DNA from: Caballeronia sordidicola
GTDB taxonomy: Bacteria; Pseudomonadota; Gammaproteobacteria; Burkholderiales; Burkholderiaceae
Assembly: GCF_000729995.1 (NCBI RefSeq)
Contig: NZ_JNFG01000007.1
Coordinates: 215,641-279,640, forward strand
Direction: 5' to 3'
Length of the DNA stretch: 64,000 nt
The notes beneath the pieces were generated by a model. It made no database searches, was not told the origin of the DNA, and saw nothing but the letters and a program-made list of their open reading frames with translations. Both the position numbers and the translations under genes were made by a program. Of the stretch, positions 55,845 through 64,000 are shown one piece after another (position 1 is the first letter of the stretch; every line of letters begins with the position of its first letter).

Positions 55845-56468
55845 ATGCATCTTCTTCACGTGATTGGTTCGCCACGCACAGGGCGCTCAGCCTCTCGGCA
55901 GGTCGCTAACACCTTCACTGAAGCCTGGAAGGAGCGACATCCCGACGGGACAGTCGACGAACTGAACGTCTGGGAAATCGACCTGCCCGTTTTCGACGGG
56001 CCGGTGCTCGAAGCAAAATACGCGGGCATCGAGGGCCGGCCGCTCGATCCCGCGCAGGCCGACGCGTGGCGCATCGTCACAACGCTTGCCGAACGGTTCC
56101 GACAGGCAAACGTCATTCTCTTCAGCGTACCCATGTGGAATTTCGGCATCCCGTATCGCCTCAAGCATCTGATCGATGTCATATCGCAGAAGGACGTGCT
56201 GTTTTCATTCGACGAAAGAGGATTGAACGGCCTGCTTGGCGGAAGGACAGTCGTCACGATCGCGGCGCGAGGCGTTGGGCTTGGAGCGGATTTTCCACCG
56301 GAGCAGTTCGACTTTCAGACCACCTATCTGACCATGTGGTCGCGTATGGTTGGAATCACCGACGTACGGGTGATCAGTGTCGAAAAAACATTGCTAGGCC
56401 CCGAGCAGGACCATGCATCCCGCAATGAGGCCAGCGAAAAAGCTCGCGAGCTTGCTCGCGGTTTGTAG
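55845..56468 (+). CDS. FMN-dependent NADH azoreductase (AzoR type)
   Basis: A 207-residue flavodoxin-fold enzyme: GSPRTGRSASRQVA at residues 8-21 (FMN phosphate loop), PMWNFGIPYRLKHLIDVI near 95-112 and ARGVGLG near 143. It reduces azo dyes and quinones using NADH. GAGGACTT precedes ATG 55845. It stands alone between the GST remnant and a cupin gene on the other strand. Confidence 0.9.
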   Translation: MHLLHVIGSPRTGRSASRQVANTFTEAWKERHPDGTVDELNVWEIDLPVFDGPVLEAKYAGIEGRPLDPAQADAWRIVTTLAERFRQANVILFSVPMWNFGIPYRLKHLIDVISQKDVLFSFDERGLNGLLGGRTVVTIAARGVGLGADFPPEQFDFQTTYLTMWSRMVGITDVRVISVEKTLLGPEQDHASRNEASEKARELARGL

Positions 56469-56740
56469 GCAGGGATTGCCGTTTTCCTTCCATCCATCCG
56501 CGCGTCCTGATTCGACGAACGCGATTGCTGCTTTGAAATAAGCAAGAAGGCCGGAATGATCGTTGGACCGTGAAAGCGGTCCTCGCGGCCCCTGGTGTCG
56601 AACGGCTGGAGCGGGTCGAAATGGGTCGCATGCCTTCGAATGGCACATGCAGTGCCAGATGCTTGTCTGCTCTGATCAGGGACGACGTGGTGATGCGTCG
56701 TCGTGCGACGGCTCCGTTGCACACATCGCAAATAGAGCGG

Positions 56741-57184
56741 TCAAGGCGTAACGCGCGACCAGTCAGGTAAGGCATCAAGATCTGGCCGCATCGTGACGCT
56801 TTCCTGTTCGTTGGGATCCGTTCGGGCGATCACCGCGACGCAAGGCTCATCCGCGCTCACGTTGTACGGAACATGCGGCACCCCCGCGGGGATGTAGAAG
56901 AAATCTCCGGCCCGAACCGTCGCATGGTGCTCCAATCGTTCGCCATACCAGCACCCCGAGACGCCGCTCAGCTGATAGATGGCCGTCTCATGTTCCGCAT
57001 GAAGATGGGCTTTGGCACGGGCACCTGGTGGAATTGTTGCAAGCTGAAGATGCATATGCTTCGATCCTGCACTCTGAGCTGAGATACCTACAGCGTAGGT
57101 CAGCCCTTGCTTCCCCTCGAACTCTGGGCCAGCTTGCACCAGTTGGCAGGTAAGGGTGTCAGGCCTGTGTGTGCTAGTGTTCAT
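56741..57184 (-). CDS. Cupin-domain protein
   Basis: A 147-residue cupin: PPGARAKAHLHAEHETAIYQL (motif 1, His residues and Glu as metal ligands) and AGDFFYIPAGVPHVPYN (motif 2 with the last His). The protein could be a small isomerase, dioxygenase or binding protein. ATG 57184 follows GGAGAAGCG. The longer frame to 57247 is not needed. Confidence 0.85.
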   Translation of the reverse strand: MNTSTHRPDTLTCQLVQAGPEFEGKQGLTYAVGISAQSAGSKHMHLQLATIPPGARAKAHLHAEHETAIYQLSGVSGCWYGERLEHHATVRAGDFFYIPAGVPHVPYNVSADEPCVAVIARTDPNEQESVTMRPDLDALPDWSRVTP

Positions 57185-57214
57185 CGCTTCTCCAGACAAT
57201 GAGCGCCGACGTCG

Positions 57215-57493
57215 GTGAAATTGCGAGCATACGACGGCAGAATACACCCGCGCACTGTCAGAAAACGGTCATCCTTTATTGACCATGTCCCGTGCGTCCC
57301 GATGATCGAATGTATCGCTGAGGACGAACGCTGGGGTACGTTGTTTGGGGCAAAAAAGGCCAATCCCTTCGTTACGATCAAGGCGGATAAGCACTTCGAT
57401 TTTGCCGCCAGCCTGTATCTCGCCGAAGACGTTGAGCGGGTCTACGAAGAGCCGGAAGATCTGGGATACAAGGCGCGCGGCTCGATATCTTGA
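57215..57493 (+). CDS. Hypothetical 92-residue frame
   Basis: The translation (PMIECIAEDERWGTLFGAKK, then AASLYLAEDVERVYEEPEDL) reads like real, acidic protein sequence in its second half, but no family was recognised and no ribosome-binding site is seen. It may be the rest of a larger degraded gene or spurious. Confidence 0.3.
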   Translation: MKLRAYDGRIHPRTVRKRSSFIDHVPCVPMIECIAEDERWGTLFGAKKANPFVTIKADKHFDFAASLYLAEDVERVYEEPEDLGYKARGSIS

Positions 57494-57703
57494 CGGCCTC
57501 GCCAAGCAAGGCATAGCTGAACATTGAAAGCAGCTCCGTGCCCTCCCGGGGAGCGGCCTTGTTCTCCGGTGAGGATATGCGATATCGGCAGATGTAGGCC
57601 ACAAAGAGACAGCCGACGGTAGCTGCCAGATCGTCAACAATGGCAGCACATCAAATAAGGTCACGATATAAAATAATCCGCCCGAAGCGAGGCCCGAGGC
57701 CCG

Positions 57704-58255
57704 ATGTCCATGCGTTTTCTCATTGTCGGAACAAGCGGAGCGGGAAAGTCCACCTTGGCTCAAGCATTGGCAAGGATCATGGACTGTCCTTACATCGAAC
57801 TCGACCAGCTTTATTGGGGCCCTGAATGGCAGCCCGTTCCACATTCAAGCTTCGAAAACCCGGTTCGGGAATCCACTGCCGGAGAGTGCTGGGTGACAGA
57901 CGGCAACTATAGTGCCGTACGCGATCTGCTCTGGTCTCGTGCCACGCATGTCGTCTGGCTGAATTTTGGCCGCACCACCGTCTTCCCCCGTTTGCTCTGC
58001 CGTACCATTAGCCGGGGAATCCTGCGCACCCGCCTTTCACACGGAAATCGTGAGTCGCTGCGTATGGCATTTTTATCCCGCGACTCGATACTTCTGTGGT
58101 CATACACGACGTTCGCGAAGAACCGCATCAAGTTCGCCAAACTCCGGGAAGACCCACACTATGCTCATCTGCAATGGACGGAGATTACCCGACCGTCGGA
58201 GGCCAAAGAATTCCTGAAGTCCTGCATGCCCGACAAGACCCGAAACCATGAGTAA
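57704..58255 (+). CDS. P-loop small-molecule kinase (topology-modulation/adenylate-kinase-like)
   Basis: A 183-residue ATP-binding protein: Walker A GTSGAGKST at residues 9-17, ELDQLYWGPEWQPV (typical of the FlaR/topology-modulation family), WVTDGNY and VVWLNFGR with the Walker B-type strand. The family is poorly characterised; members may phosphorylate small molecules. The neighbouring genes give no hint of substrate. Confidence 0.85.
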   Translation: MSMRFLIVGTSGAGKSTLAQALARIMDCPYIELDQLYWGPEWQPVPHSSFENPVRESTAGECWVTDGNYSAVRDLLWSRATHVVWLNFGRTTVFPRLLCRTISRGILRTRLSHGNRESLRMAFLSRDSILLWSYTTFAKNRIKFAKLREDPHYAHLQWTEITRPSEAKEFLKSCMPDKTRNHE

Positions 58256-58574
58256 GCTTGCGTTTCACGGCTTGGTAGATGTAGCGATGGGTCCAGCACG
58301 GAATTTCGGTATGGGACCGGGTTCGGCCCTCAATCATGCCCACCTCACCGAAGGGAGGTCGGTGTCCATTCCATCTCGGCCAACAAGCGCCCTTCGCTCG
58401 AAGGCAACCAAAGACCGCTGAGAAGTGAGATGCGGTCATTCCCGAGCGGCGCCCGCTTCGCCACGGTTGAGGCTCGATTGTTGACCGGACGACCGAAAAC
58501 GGTTATCGGTGTCAAATGCCATTGGTGCACAGCCAACACGGCGTCGACCTACCCGATATTGCGCGGAGGCAGCG

Positions 58575-59990
58575 ATGTTTAGATTTGTCGTTGTGGTTTG
58601 CTCGGTTCTTTTTTTCATAAGCCCCGCTTCGAGCCAAACCCGTTCGCCCGATGAGTCTGATGGTCAACTGGTCAAAAACCGCGCGGTGGAGGCAGTGATC
58701 TGGGGCATGCCTGCGGTCAATTACGACCTCATGCTTCAGGAAATGCTTAGTAAGACGGACGGCAAGGTGAATGGGGTCGTCTACTGGGGGCACCCTCTTG
58801 ACTGGAAGAATCAGACGCTGACCCCCAATCCAGATGCGATCTACTTTATGGCCTTCTTCGATACGAAAGATGGGCCGATCGTCCTCGACCTGCCTCCGGG
58901 GAACAAAAGCGGATCGTTCAACGGCAATATCGTCACCGCCTGGCAGGTGCCGCTCGAAGATGCTGGCCTGCTAGGGGTGGACAAAGGTGCCGGGGGAAAG
59001 TTTCTCATACTGCCTCCGGGGTACACCGGCAAAGTGCCTGCTGGCTACATTGTTTTGCGTTCCGATACTTTTGGCGGCTATGCGCTCATTCGTTCGAATC
59101 TGCATAGTCATGGTGATGCCGATGTTGAGCGGTCAGTAGCCTACGGTAAAAGGGTCAAGGTATATCCGCTCGCGCAAGCCGCCAATCCGCCAGCTACGGT
59201 ATTCACTGATGCCAAGGACGTCATCTTCGACTCAACGATCCACTACGATGCGAGCTTTTTTGAGCATCTGAATCGGTTCGTACAAGCTGAGCCTTGGCTT
59301 GACCGCGACCGCATCATGATTGATCAACTCAAGTCCCTCGGCATAGAAAAGGGTAAGCCGTTCAATCCGGGCGACGCCACAACGAAGCAACTCGATACGG
59401 CTGCACGCGCGGCCGGGGCGTTGCTGGAACAGGAGTACGACGCGGGCCTGCCACCGTTCTTTTCGGAAACCAGCCGCTGGACGGTTCCGGCCGTTCCCGA
59501 ACTGGTGAAAGCCGCGGCGAACTCATTCTCCGATCCGAATTCGTACCCGGTTGACGCGCGCGGCCTGTCTTACAGCTATGCCTTTGTCGGTATCAAGCAC
59601 CTCGGCGCCGGGCAGATGTATCTCATCTCCATTAGGGACAAGGACGGCGATTCCTTTGATGGAAGCAAGTCCTATCGGCTGCGGGTCCCGGCTGACGCTC
59701 CAGTCAGGCAATATTGGTCGGTGACCGCCTATGATCGGCAGACGCATGCACTGATACGCAATATGCCGCGCGCGAGCCGCTCTTCGCAGATTCCCGAGTT
59801 GCAAAAGAACGCAGACGGCTCAATTGACATCTTCTTCGGCCCGCAAGCTCCGACCGGGAAAGATAGCAACTGGGTGCCAACTGACCCCGCTCGCAAGTTC
59901 GAATTGATGTTCCGGCTTTACGCGCCGACGAAGGCTTTATTCGACAAGCAATGGGTGCTGCCGGACGTCGCGAAAGTCGCCCCCCAGTGA
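58575..59990 (+). CDS. Exported DUF1254/DUF1214 protein (long form)
   Basis: A 471-residue protein with a signal peptide (FRFVVVVCSVLFFISPASSQ), GGAGG before ATG 58575. DUF1254 part: WGMPAVNYDLMLQEM, NPDAIYFMAFFDTKDGP; DUF1214 part near the C-terminus: YWSVTAYDRQTHALIRN, NADGSIDIFFGPQAP and WVPTDPARKFELMFRLYAPT. It is longer than the shorter copies at 20184 and 60059, which share the general layout but little detail. It directly precedes the short form at 60059 with a 68-base gap, so the two are probably one operon. Confidence 0.9.
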   Translation: MFRFVVVVCSVLFFISPASSQTRSPDESDGQLVKNRAVEAVIWGMPAVNYDLMLQEMLSKTDGKVNGVVYWGHPLDWKNQTLTPNPDAIYFMAFFDTKDGPIVLDLPPGNKSGSFNGNIVTAWQVPLEDAGLLGVDKGAGGKFLILPPGYTGKVPAGYIVLRSDTFGGYALIRSNLHSHGDADVERSVAYGKRVKVYPLAQAANPPATVFTDAKDVIFDSTIHYDASFFEHLNRFVQAEPWLDRDRIMIDQLKSLGIEKGKPFNPGDATTKQLDTAARAAGALLEQEYDAGLPPFFSETSRWTVPAVPELVKAAANSFSDPNSYPVDARGLSYSYAFVGIKHLGAGQMYLISIRDKDGDSFDGSKSYRLRVPADAPVRQYWSVTAYDRQTHALIRNMPRASRSSQIPELQKNADGSIDIFFGPQAPTGKDSNWVPTDPARKFELMFRLYAPTKALFDKQWVLPDVAKVAPQ

Positions 59991-60058
59991 CTGGGTTGGG
60001 GAGCGCTCGATGCCGCTATTCGCGACATATTCGAACTCATAGATACCGAAGGGCAGAT

Positions 60059-61087
60059 ATGAAAATTTCGACCATGTTCACCGTGCTTCTCTTCTCTACA
60101 GGCACTGCGGCCGCGCAGCAGTCTCCAGCGAATACGACAGTACCGGTAACCGTGAATAACTTCATTCGCGCCGAGTCGGACATGTATCTGGCAGCCGTGG
60201 CTACGAAGGAGAACGGCTTCGGAAAGTTCGAACATCATCGCGAACTGTCACCGGTCGATGCACAGACCATCATTCGCCAGAACCGCGACACGCTTTATTC
60301 CGCTGCGGTCTTTGACCTGGACGCGGGCCCTGTGACCATCACGCTTCCCAACGCTGGCCACCGCTTCATGTCAATGCAGGCGATCAGCGCGGACGAGTAT
60401 TCTCTCCCGGCGATCTACACGCCGGGAAGGCATACCCTCACCAAAAAGCAGATCGGTACGCGTTATGTGCTGGTGGGAATCAGAACGCTAGTCGATCCCA
60501 ACGACCCGGCAGACATGCAGAAGGTGCATGCCTTGCAGGATGCGGTGAAGGTCGAGCAAAAGTCATCAGGCACTTTCGAGGTGCCTAAATGGGATCCTGT
60601 CAGCCAGAAGAAGGTGCGTGACGCATTGATCGTGCTTGGTACAACCATGACCGACACCAGTCACGCATTCGGAATGAAGGGCGAGGTTGATCCTGTTCAG
60701 CGATTGGTCGCCGCAGCCACGACCTGGGGCGGAAATCCGAGGAAAGATGCAATCTATCTGAACTTCACACCTCCCAAAAACGACGGGACCACCATCTATA
60801 AGCTCCACGTCAAGGACGTGCCGGTGGATGGCTTTTGGTCTATCAGCCTGTACAACGCGGATGGTTTCTTTCAGAAGAACGAGTACAACGCCTATTCGCT
60901 GAATAACATCACATCGAAAAAGGATGCAGACGGCTCTGTTACCGTCCAGTTCGGTGGGTGCGATGGCAAGGTTCCGAACTGCTTGCCGACAATGAACGGC
61001 TGGAACTACACGCTCCGCCTTTATCGTCCACGTGCTGAAATTCTCAATGGAAAATGGATCGTCCCGCAGCCTCAGCTTGCCAACTAA
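60059..61087 (+). CDS. Exported DUF1254/DUF1214 protein (copy 2)
   Basis: A 342-residue periplasmic protein (signal peptide cut near AAAQQ, residue 20). It matches the 20184 protein closely: NFIRAESDMY/NFVRAESDLY, RQNRDTLYSAAVFDLDAGP, GTRYVLVGIRTLVDPNDP, VPVDGFWSISLYNADGF, and a cysteine pair in GGCDGKVPNCLP present in both. The longer frame from 59951 includes the leader region and is rejected. Function unknown. Confidence 0.9.
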   Translation: MKISTMFTVLLFSTGTAAAQQSPANTTVPVTVNNFIRAESDMYLAAVATKENGFGKFEHHRELSPVDAQTIIRQNRDTLYSAAVFDLDAGPVTITLPNAGHRFMSMQAISADEYSLPAIYTPGRHTLTKKQIGTRYVLVGIRTLVDPNDPADMQKVHALQDAVKVEQKSSGTFEVPKWDPVSQKKVRDALIVLGTTMTDTSHAFGMKGEVDPVQRLVAAATTWGGNPRKDAIYLNFTPPKNDGTTIYKLHVKDVPVDGFWSISLYNADGFFQKNEYNAYSLNNITSKKDADGSVTVQFGGCDGKVPNCLPTMNGWNYTLRLYRPRAEILNGKWIVPQPQLAN

Positions 61088-61598
61088 TGCTGGTCAGCCT
61101 TTTCGGCGACCGCGCGGTCTCACTGCGAACGATCGTTTGGATCAATCCTGCGAGTGGCGCCAATGAATGTCCGAACCCGGCGGGTGGAGCTGCCGTTCAG
61201 CAGGATTCGACGATCGTCGCCATTGGGTCGACTTCTGCCCGACGCGGACCTATCATTGGCGGCCCACTTCGCCAGTTCAACGTCGGACCGGGATCGGCCA
61301 TGAACAGCTGTTCGACCGCACATTCAGGCGGACGTTACATGGTCCGCTTCACTCAGATGGCTGACGTTCGTCGACCGGTCAAAGTGCTTAGCATCACTAA
61401 GTCCCGCTGCGGCATGCGCTAATCGTTGCTACGGCGGGCTGCGCGCTCAGACTGGTGTATTTGCTGTGGGGTTTTTATCGCCTATGATTAAGCGACGGCG
61501 TTATGCGCTGTCATCTAACTTACGTAGCGGATATTTTCTGAGTAAAGCAACGCTGGCTGGGTTCCAACCTTCACTTTTTGCAGGGGGAGAGCAAAGCA
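61088..61598. other. Intergenic region carrying repeat B copy 1
   Basis: About 510 bases. It contains GTCGACTTCTGC at about 61229 and GTCGGACCGGGATCGGCCAT at 61282-61301, both with counterparts in the gap after the 61599 gene. No gene was recognised. The AT-rich end probably holds the promoter for 61599. Confidence 0.5.
61227..61301. repeat. Intergenic repeat B, copy 1
   Basis: The segment begins TCGACTTCTGC and ends with GTCGGACCGGGATCGGCCAT (61282-61301); the same two blocks recur at 63358 and 63411-63430 with 52-53 bases between block starts. The 20-base block is identical; the region between is diverged. Confidence 0.6.
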
Positions 61599-63083
61599 AT
61601 GTCGGACATGCCAGTGACGGATCTTGCTAACGCGCCACCCGATTTGCTTTCCGAAGTCGATAAAAGGGAGCCGGACAGCAAGCTGATACGGTTTAGATGG
61701 CTATGCGCGCTAGTCGTGGTCGGCTGGGCAGCCGGCTGTTTGTTTCTACTTCTCGTCGTTCAGTTGCGGGGAAACGAGTTCACTCGAGCGGTCCTCCTTT
61801 CGGCGATTGTCGTTGTTCTGGGTGCGGCTCCCTTTATCACTTTCTTGACAAAGCAATGGTATGTCAGGCGCAACGAGTTCCGGAATCGATTATCGGACGG
61901 GGCTCTTCTTTGCTATCTTGACCGTTACTGGCTAAGGCGTGCGACGGTCGAACAGATAGATTTCAGCGAGTTGACTGACCAAAACACCGGTAGGGTCTCC
62001 CGGGATATCAGGACCACTCGGCCGACACGGGACAAATCGGGCGAGCTTTTTCTCAAAATATACGATGAGCAATACGGTATCAAGGCGTTTATGACGCCAT
62101 TTATCCTGCTGTTAGTTATATCGTTTGCTAACGCAGCCTTGGTTTCCTGGCTTTGGGGATGCGCAAGGCAGTTCGGGGCAACTTCGAATCAGTGCCTGGT
62201 ATTCGGAGCAAACCCTAATCTTGCGACAGCGGCAATGGCGGGTGCTTACATGTTTGCTGTCGGGGACGGTGTTAACTCAGTCCGACAAAACACTCTTAAT
62301 ATTGCGGATGTCTATTGGTATGCGTTGAGGCTCCTTATCGCGATACCTTTGGGAGTCGCGGTCGGCAATTTTAGCGGGGCAACTACCGATTCTCACACCC
62401 TCGTCGCGTTCGGCCTGGGAGCATTTCCGATAGAAGAAATTCAGAAGTTGCTTCGCCGAATTACGATGGGCCAAATTCAGACTGGCGACACCAGGCAGGT
62501 TCCCGACCAGCTTCTTAGTCTCGAAGGTGTGACCGTGAGAACCAGTTCCCTGCTGGCAGCGGAGGGCATCTCCTCGATAGGTCAGCTCGAATCGAAAGAC
62601 CCGGTGTTGCTGGCGGTCAGAACTGGACTGGAATTCGACTTCATTCTGTACCTGGCGTCGCAGGCTGTAGTTCGGCGCCAGCTCGGTCCCAGTGCTGGCG
62701 CACTCGTGCCCCTAGGGCTCGTTGAAGCTCAGGCCATTCGTCAATTGGTCGACACGCTTAATGGCGAGGATGATGCTCAAAAGGCGCGCACCGACCGGGC
62801 CGAGGGGCAGCAGGCTGCTAGTGATGGGAAGGCAAACGCGCAAACGACTTACAAGACCCAAGACGATGAGCGAATGACTCGCGCCTCAAAAACACTTGAG
62901 GACGCTGCGATCCTTATAAGGGCGGCAGCGAATACCGACCGTACAGTCACCGCACCGAGTACGGAAAGTGTTCGGACGAGTTTTGAGCAAATCGCCGAGG
63001 CGCCATATACGTCGTTTTTGTCGGCTGTTGCTCCGCGCGGGTACCGGATTCGAGACAATAGAATGCTGTCGTCGACAAATTGA
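61599..63083 (+). CDS. Polytopic membrane protein of unknown function
   Basis: A 494-residue protein. Hydrophobic segments occur near residues 34-58, 66-88, 168-190, 207-220, 240-256 and 262-282, alternating with a soluble loop (95-160) that has EFRNRLSDGALLCYLDRYWL and TRPTRDKSGELFL. Residues 295-375 are soluble, with VPDQLLSLEGVTVRTSSLLA, GISSIGQLESKDPVLLAVRT, looking like a helix-hairpin-helix arrangement; the C-terminal 100 residues are charged and coiled. No family is recognised. GGGGGAG precedes ATG 61599. It is bracketed by repeat B, and its GC is lower than that of the catabolic genes. Confidence 0.75.
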   Translation: MSDMPVTDLANAPPDLLSEVDKREPDSKLIRFRWLCALVVVGWAAGCLFLLLVVQLRGNEFTRAVLLSAIVVVLGAAPFITFLTKQWYVRRNEFRNRLSDGALLCYLDRYWLRRATVEQIDFSELTDQNTGRVSRDIRTTRPTRDKSGELFLKIYDEQYGIKAFMTPFILLLVISFANAALVSWLWGCARQFGATSNQCLVFGANPNLATAAMAGAYMFAVGDGVNSVRQNTLNIADVYWYALRLLIAIPLGVAVGNFSGATTDSHTLVAFGLGAFPIEEIQKLLRRITMGQIQTGDTRQVPDQLLSLEGVTVRTSSLLAAEGISSIGQLESKDPVLLAVRTGLEFDFILYLASQAVVRRQLGPSAGALVPLGLVEAQAIRQLVDTLNGEDDAQKARTDRAEGQQAASDGKANAQTTYKTQDDERMTRASKTLEDAAILIRAAANTDRTVTAPSTESVRTSFEQIAEAPYTSFLSAVAPRGYRIRDNRMLSSTN

Positions 63084-63585
63084 ACAACGGGCAGATGACG
63101 GGCTCCTCTGTCTGGGCGACGTTGTTGTCGACAGTGCGCGAAGCTATCGTGTCGTGTCGACAAAGTGAAATAGTTGATTATGTCCGGTCCGACGGCATCG
63201 GCCATAAGCGGCGACGCCCCAGGCTTTCCCCCTGACACTCGAACACCTGCTTTGCCTTGGCCAGCGGAGATTTCATCTCGGCCACTCAATCAAACCTCGT
63301 CGTAGTGCTCCCGAAAAGGACCTCGCGGCAAGGCTGTTCCGAACGACAGGAAGGGATCGACTTCTGCTAGATGGGGATGGATGATCGGTGAACCCCACCG
63401 CGGGACTGCTGTCGGACCGGGATCGGCCATCTTCGGCCCTTCGACATCGCTATGAAGATCGTCGCCAATCCGTGAAAATCCGATCAGTGGATGGATGCAC
63501 GCTATCGCTGCTTTCGGCTATGACTCGTTACCTAATCAGCGCCGGTCGATCCTATTCGTTCTTTCCATCGGAGCGATCTACGCGT
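63084..63585. other. Intergenic region carrying repeat B copy 2
   Basis: About 500 bases after the membrane protein. It holds repeat B at about 63355-63430 and otherwise nothing recognised. Confidence 0.45.
63355..63430. repeat. Intergenic repeat B, copy 2
   Basis: Second copy, same orientation as 61227-61301. TCGACTTCTGC at 63358 and GTCGGACCGGGATCGGCCAT at 63411-63430. The two copies flank the 61599-63083 gene as direct repeats. Confidence 0.6.
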
Positions 63586-63819
63586 TTAAAACGTATCGTA
63601 GTCCGCCGGCGGCAAGCTTGCCACAGCTAGTACGTAGGTTACCCCGTCTATCACTAGATCGTACGTGTTAAATAACGTGTGCATCGGGTCTATGGATTTG
63701 ATGTTCAATTTCTGGGACTTATTTTTTATTTCATCCATTCCCGGAAAATTATCTGGGTTATATAGGTAAACCGTGTTTCCCATTCCAAAAGAATTTTCAT
63801 CCATCCCATAAGGCAGCAT
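63586..63819 (-). CDS. Hypothetical AT-rich protein, 77 residues
   Basis: An open frame with protein-like composition (GNTVYLYNPDNFPGMDEI, SIDPMHTLFNTYDLVIDG), lower in GC than its surroundings. The start signals are poor (CAGGA directly touches the ATG), so it may be the tail of a truncated gene. No family recognised. Confidence 0.4.
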   Translation of the reverse strand: MLPYGMDENSFGMGNTVYLYNPDNFPGMDEIKNKSQKLNIKSIDPMHTLFNTYDLVIDGVTYVLAVASLPPADYDTF

Positions 63820-63891
63820 TCCTGTTTTTTTCGTAACTAGTCAGCACTTGTAAACTGCTGCGAAGCTCGGCATGATTCGGAGATGACATTT

Positions 63892-64000
63892 GTGCCCAAC
63901 CTTAAAAATCTAACGGACGAGCAGAAAGACGCGCTCATCATTGATTTGGTGAGGCGTCTGAACGAGATTGAAGCGAAGCTGGGCAAGGACAGCCACAACT
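63892..64000 (+). CDS. IS66-like transposase, N-terminal start (cut by window edge)
   Basis: The frame from GTG 63892 (GGAG nine bases upstream) is open to the right edge and reads PNLKNLTDEQKDALIIDLVRR followed by LNEIEAKLGKDSHN, which is the pattern of the leading coiled region of IS66-family transposases, normally followed by the NSSKPPS stretch. It suggests an insertion element begins at about 63830 and continues beyond the window. The upstream GTAACTAGTCAGC could be part of its inverted repeat; this cannot be tested here. Confidence 0.7.
   Translation, partial: MPNLKNLTDEQKDALIIDLVRRLNEIEAKLGKDSHN

Noticed and set aside
57269..57844. Minus-strand 191-codon frame
   Set aside because: No family resemblance, overlaps the kinase gene's start and has an unordered composition.
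1..64000. tRNA, rRNA or CRISPR array
   Set aside because: No cloverleaf-like T-loop context, rRNA core sequence or regularly spaced direct repeats were seen anywhere.

Overview
The window looks like a chromosomal or chromid segment of a beta-proteobacterium of the Burkholderia / Paraburkholderia / Caballeronia type. This rests on high GC coding DNA, many LysR regulators, several ABC uptake operons for amino acids, amides and sugars, paired sugar-acid and CoA-ester catabolic genes, and protein families common in that group. Nothing in it is a core housekeeping cluster; it reads as a catabolic and accessory region. No rRNA, tRNA or CRISPR array was seen.

Layout. 1-6.3 kb: a cut-off LysR gene, then a minus-strand operon for a glutamate/aspartate-type ABC importer plus a PLP enzyme resembling 2,2-dialkylglycine decarboxylase, with a divergent LysR gene. 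6.3-7.8 kb: an AT-rich glycosyltransferase gene (GT90/CAP10), ending at a perfect 15-bp inverted repeat. 7.8-12.3 kb: a GlxA-type AraC regulator, an orphan branched-chain-type binding protein, an asparaginase and a LysR gene. 12.4-16.1 kb: HMG-CoA-lyase-type enzyme, class III CoA-transferase and MFS transporter. 16.2-19.8 kb: MarR regulator and quinone-oxidoreductase-type gene around a perfect palindromic operator, then a methyltransferase and a GNAT protein. 20-25.3 kb: a DUF1254/DUF1214 exported protein, a small membrane protein, a diguanylate cyclase and a chemotaxis receptor. 25.3-28.6 kb: two SDR genes, a CRP-fold-like exported protein and a divergent LysR gene. 29-33.3 kb: a lipoprotein, then an APC permease with a phosphatase-kinase fusion protein. 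34.6-35.6 kb: an alcohol dehydrogenase.

35.8-43.5 kb is the most interesting part. A carbon-nitrogen hydrolase, a complete Liv/Urt-type ABC importer (with fused permease and ATPase) and AmiC-AmiR homologues form one plus-strand operon. In front of the hydrolase lie a good sigma-70 promoter, a hairpin with an A1/G4 hexaloop, a weaker second hairpin and a strong intrinsic terminator. That is the architecture expected of an ANTAR (AmiR) antitermination site, so the operon appears to be induced by an amide-like ligand sensed by AmiC and read out by AmiR on its own leader RNA.

44-49 kb: a ribose-type ABC importer with L-fuconate dehydratase (L-fucose use). 49.2-52.7 kb: a LytS/LytTR two-component pair, a fatty acid hydroxylase/sterol desaturase family protein and an ACT-domain protein. 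From about 52.8 kb to the end the DNA becomes a patchwork: gene remnants (TetR, GST), low-GC inserts, decayed intergenic repeats, small enzymes (cupins, azoreductase, P-loop kinase), two more DUF1254/DUF1214 proteins, an unknown polytopic membrane protein and, at the right edge, the start of an IS66-like transposase.
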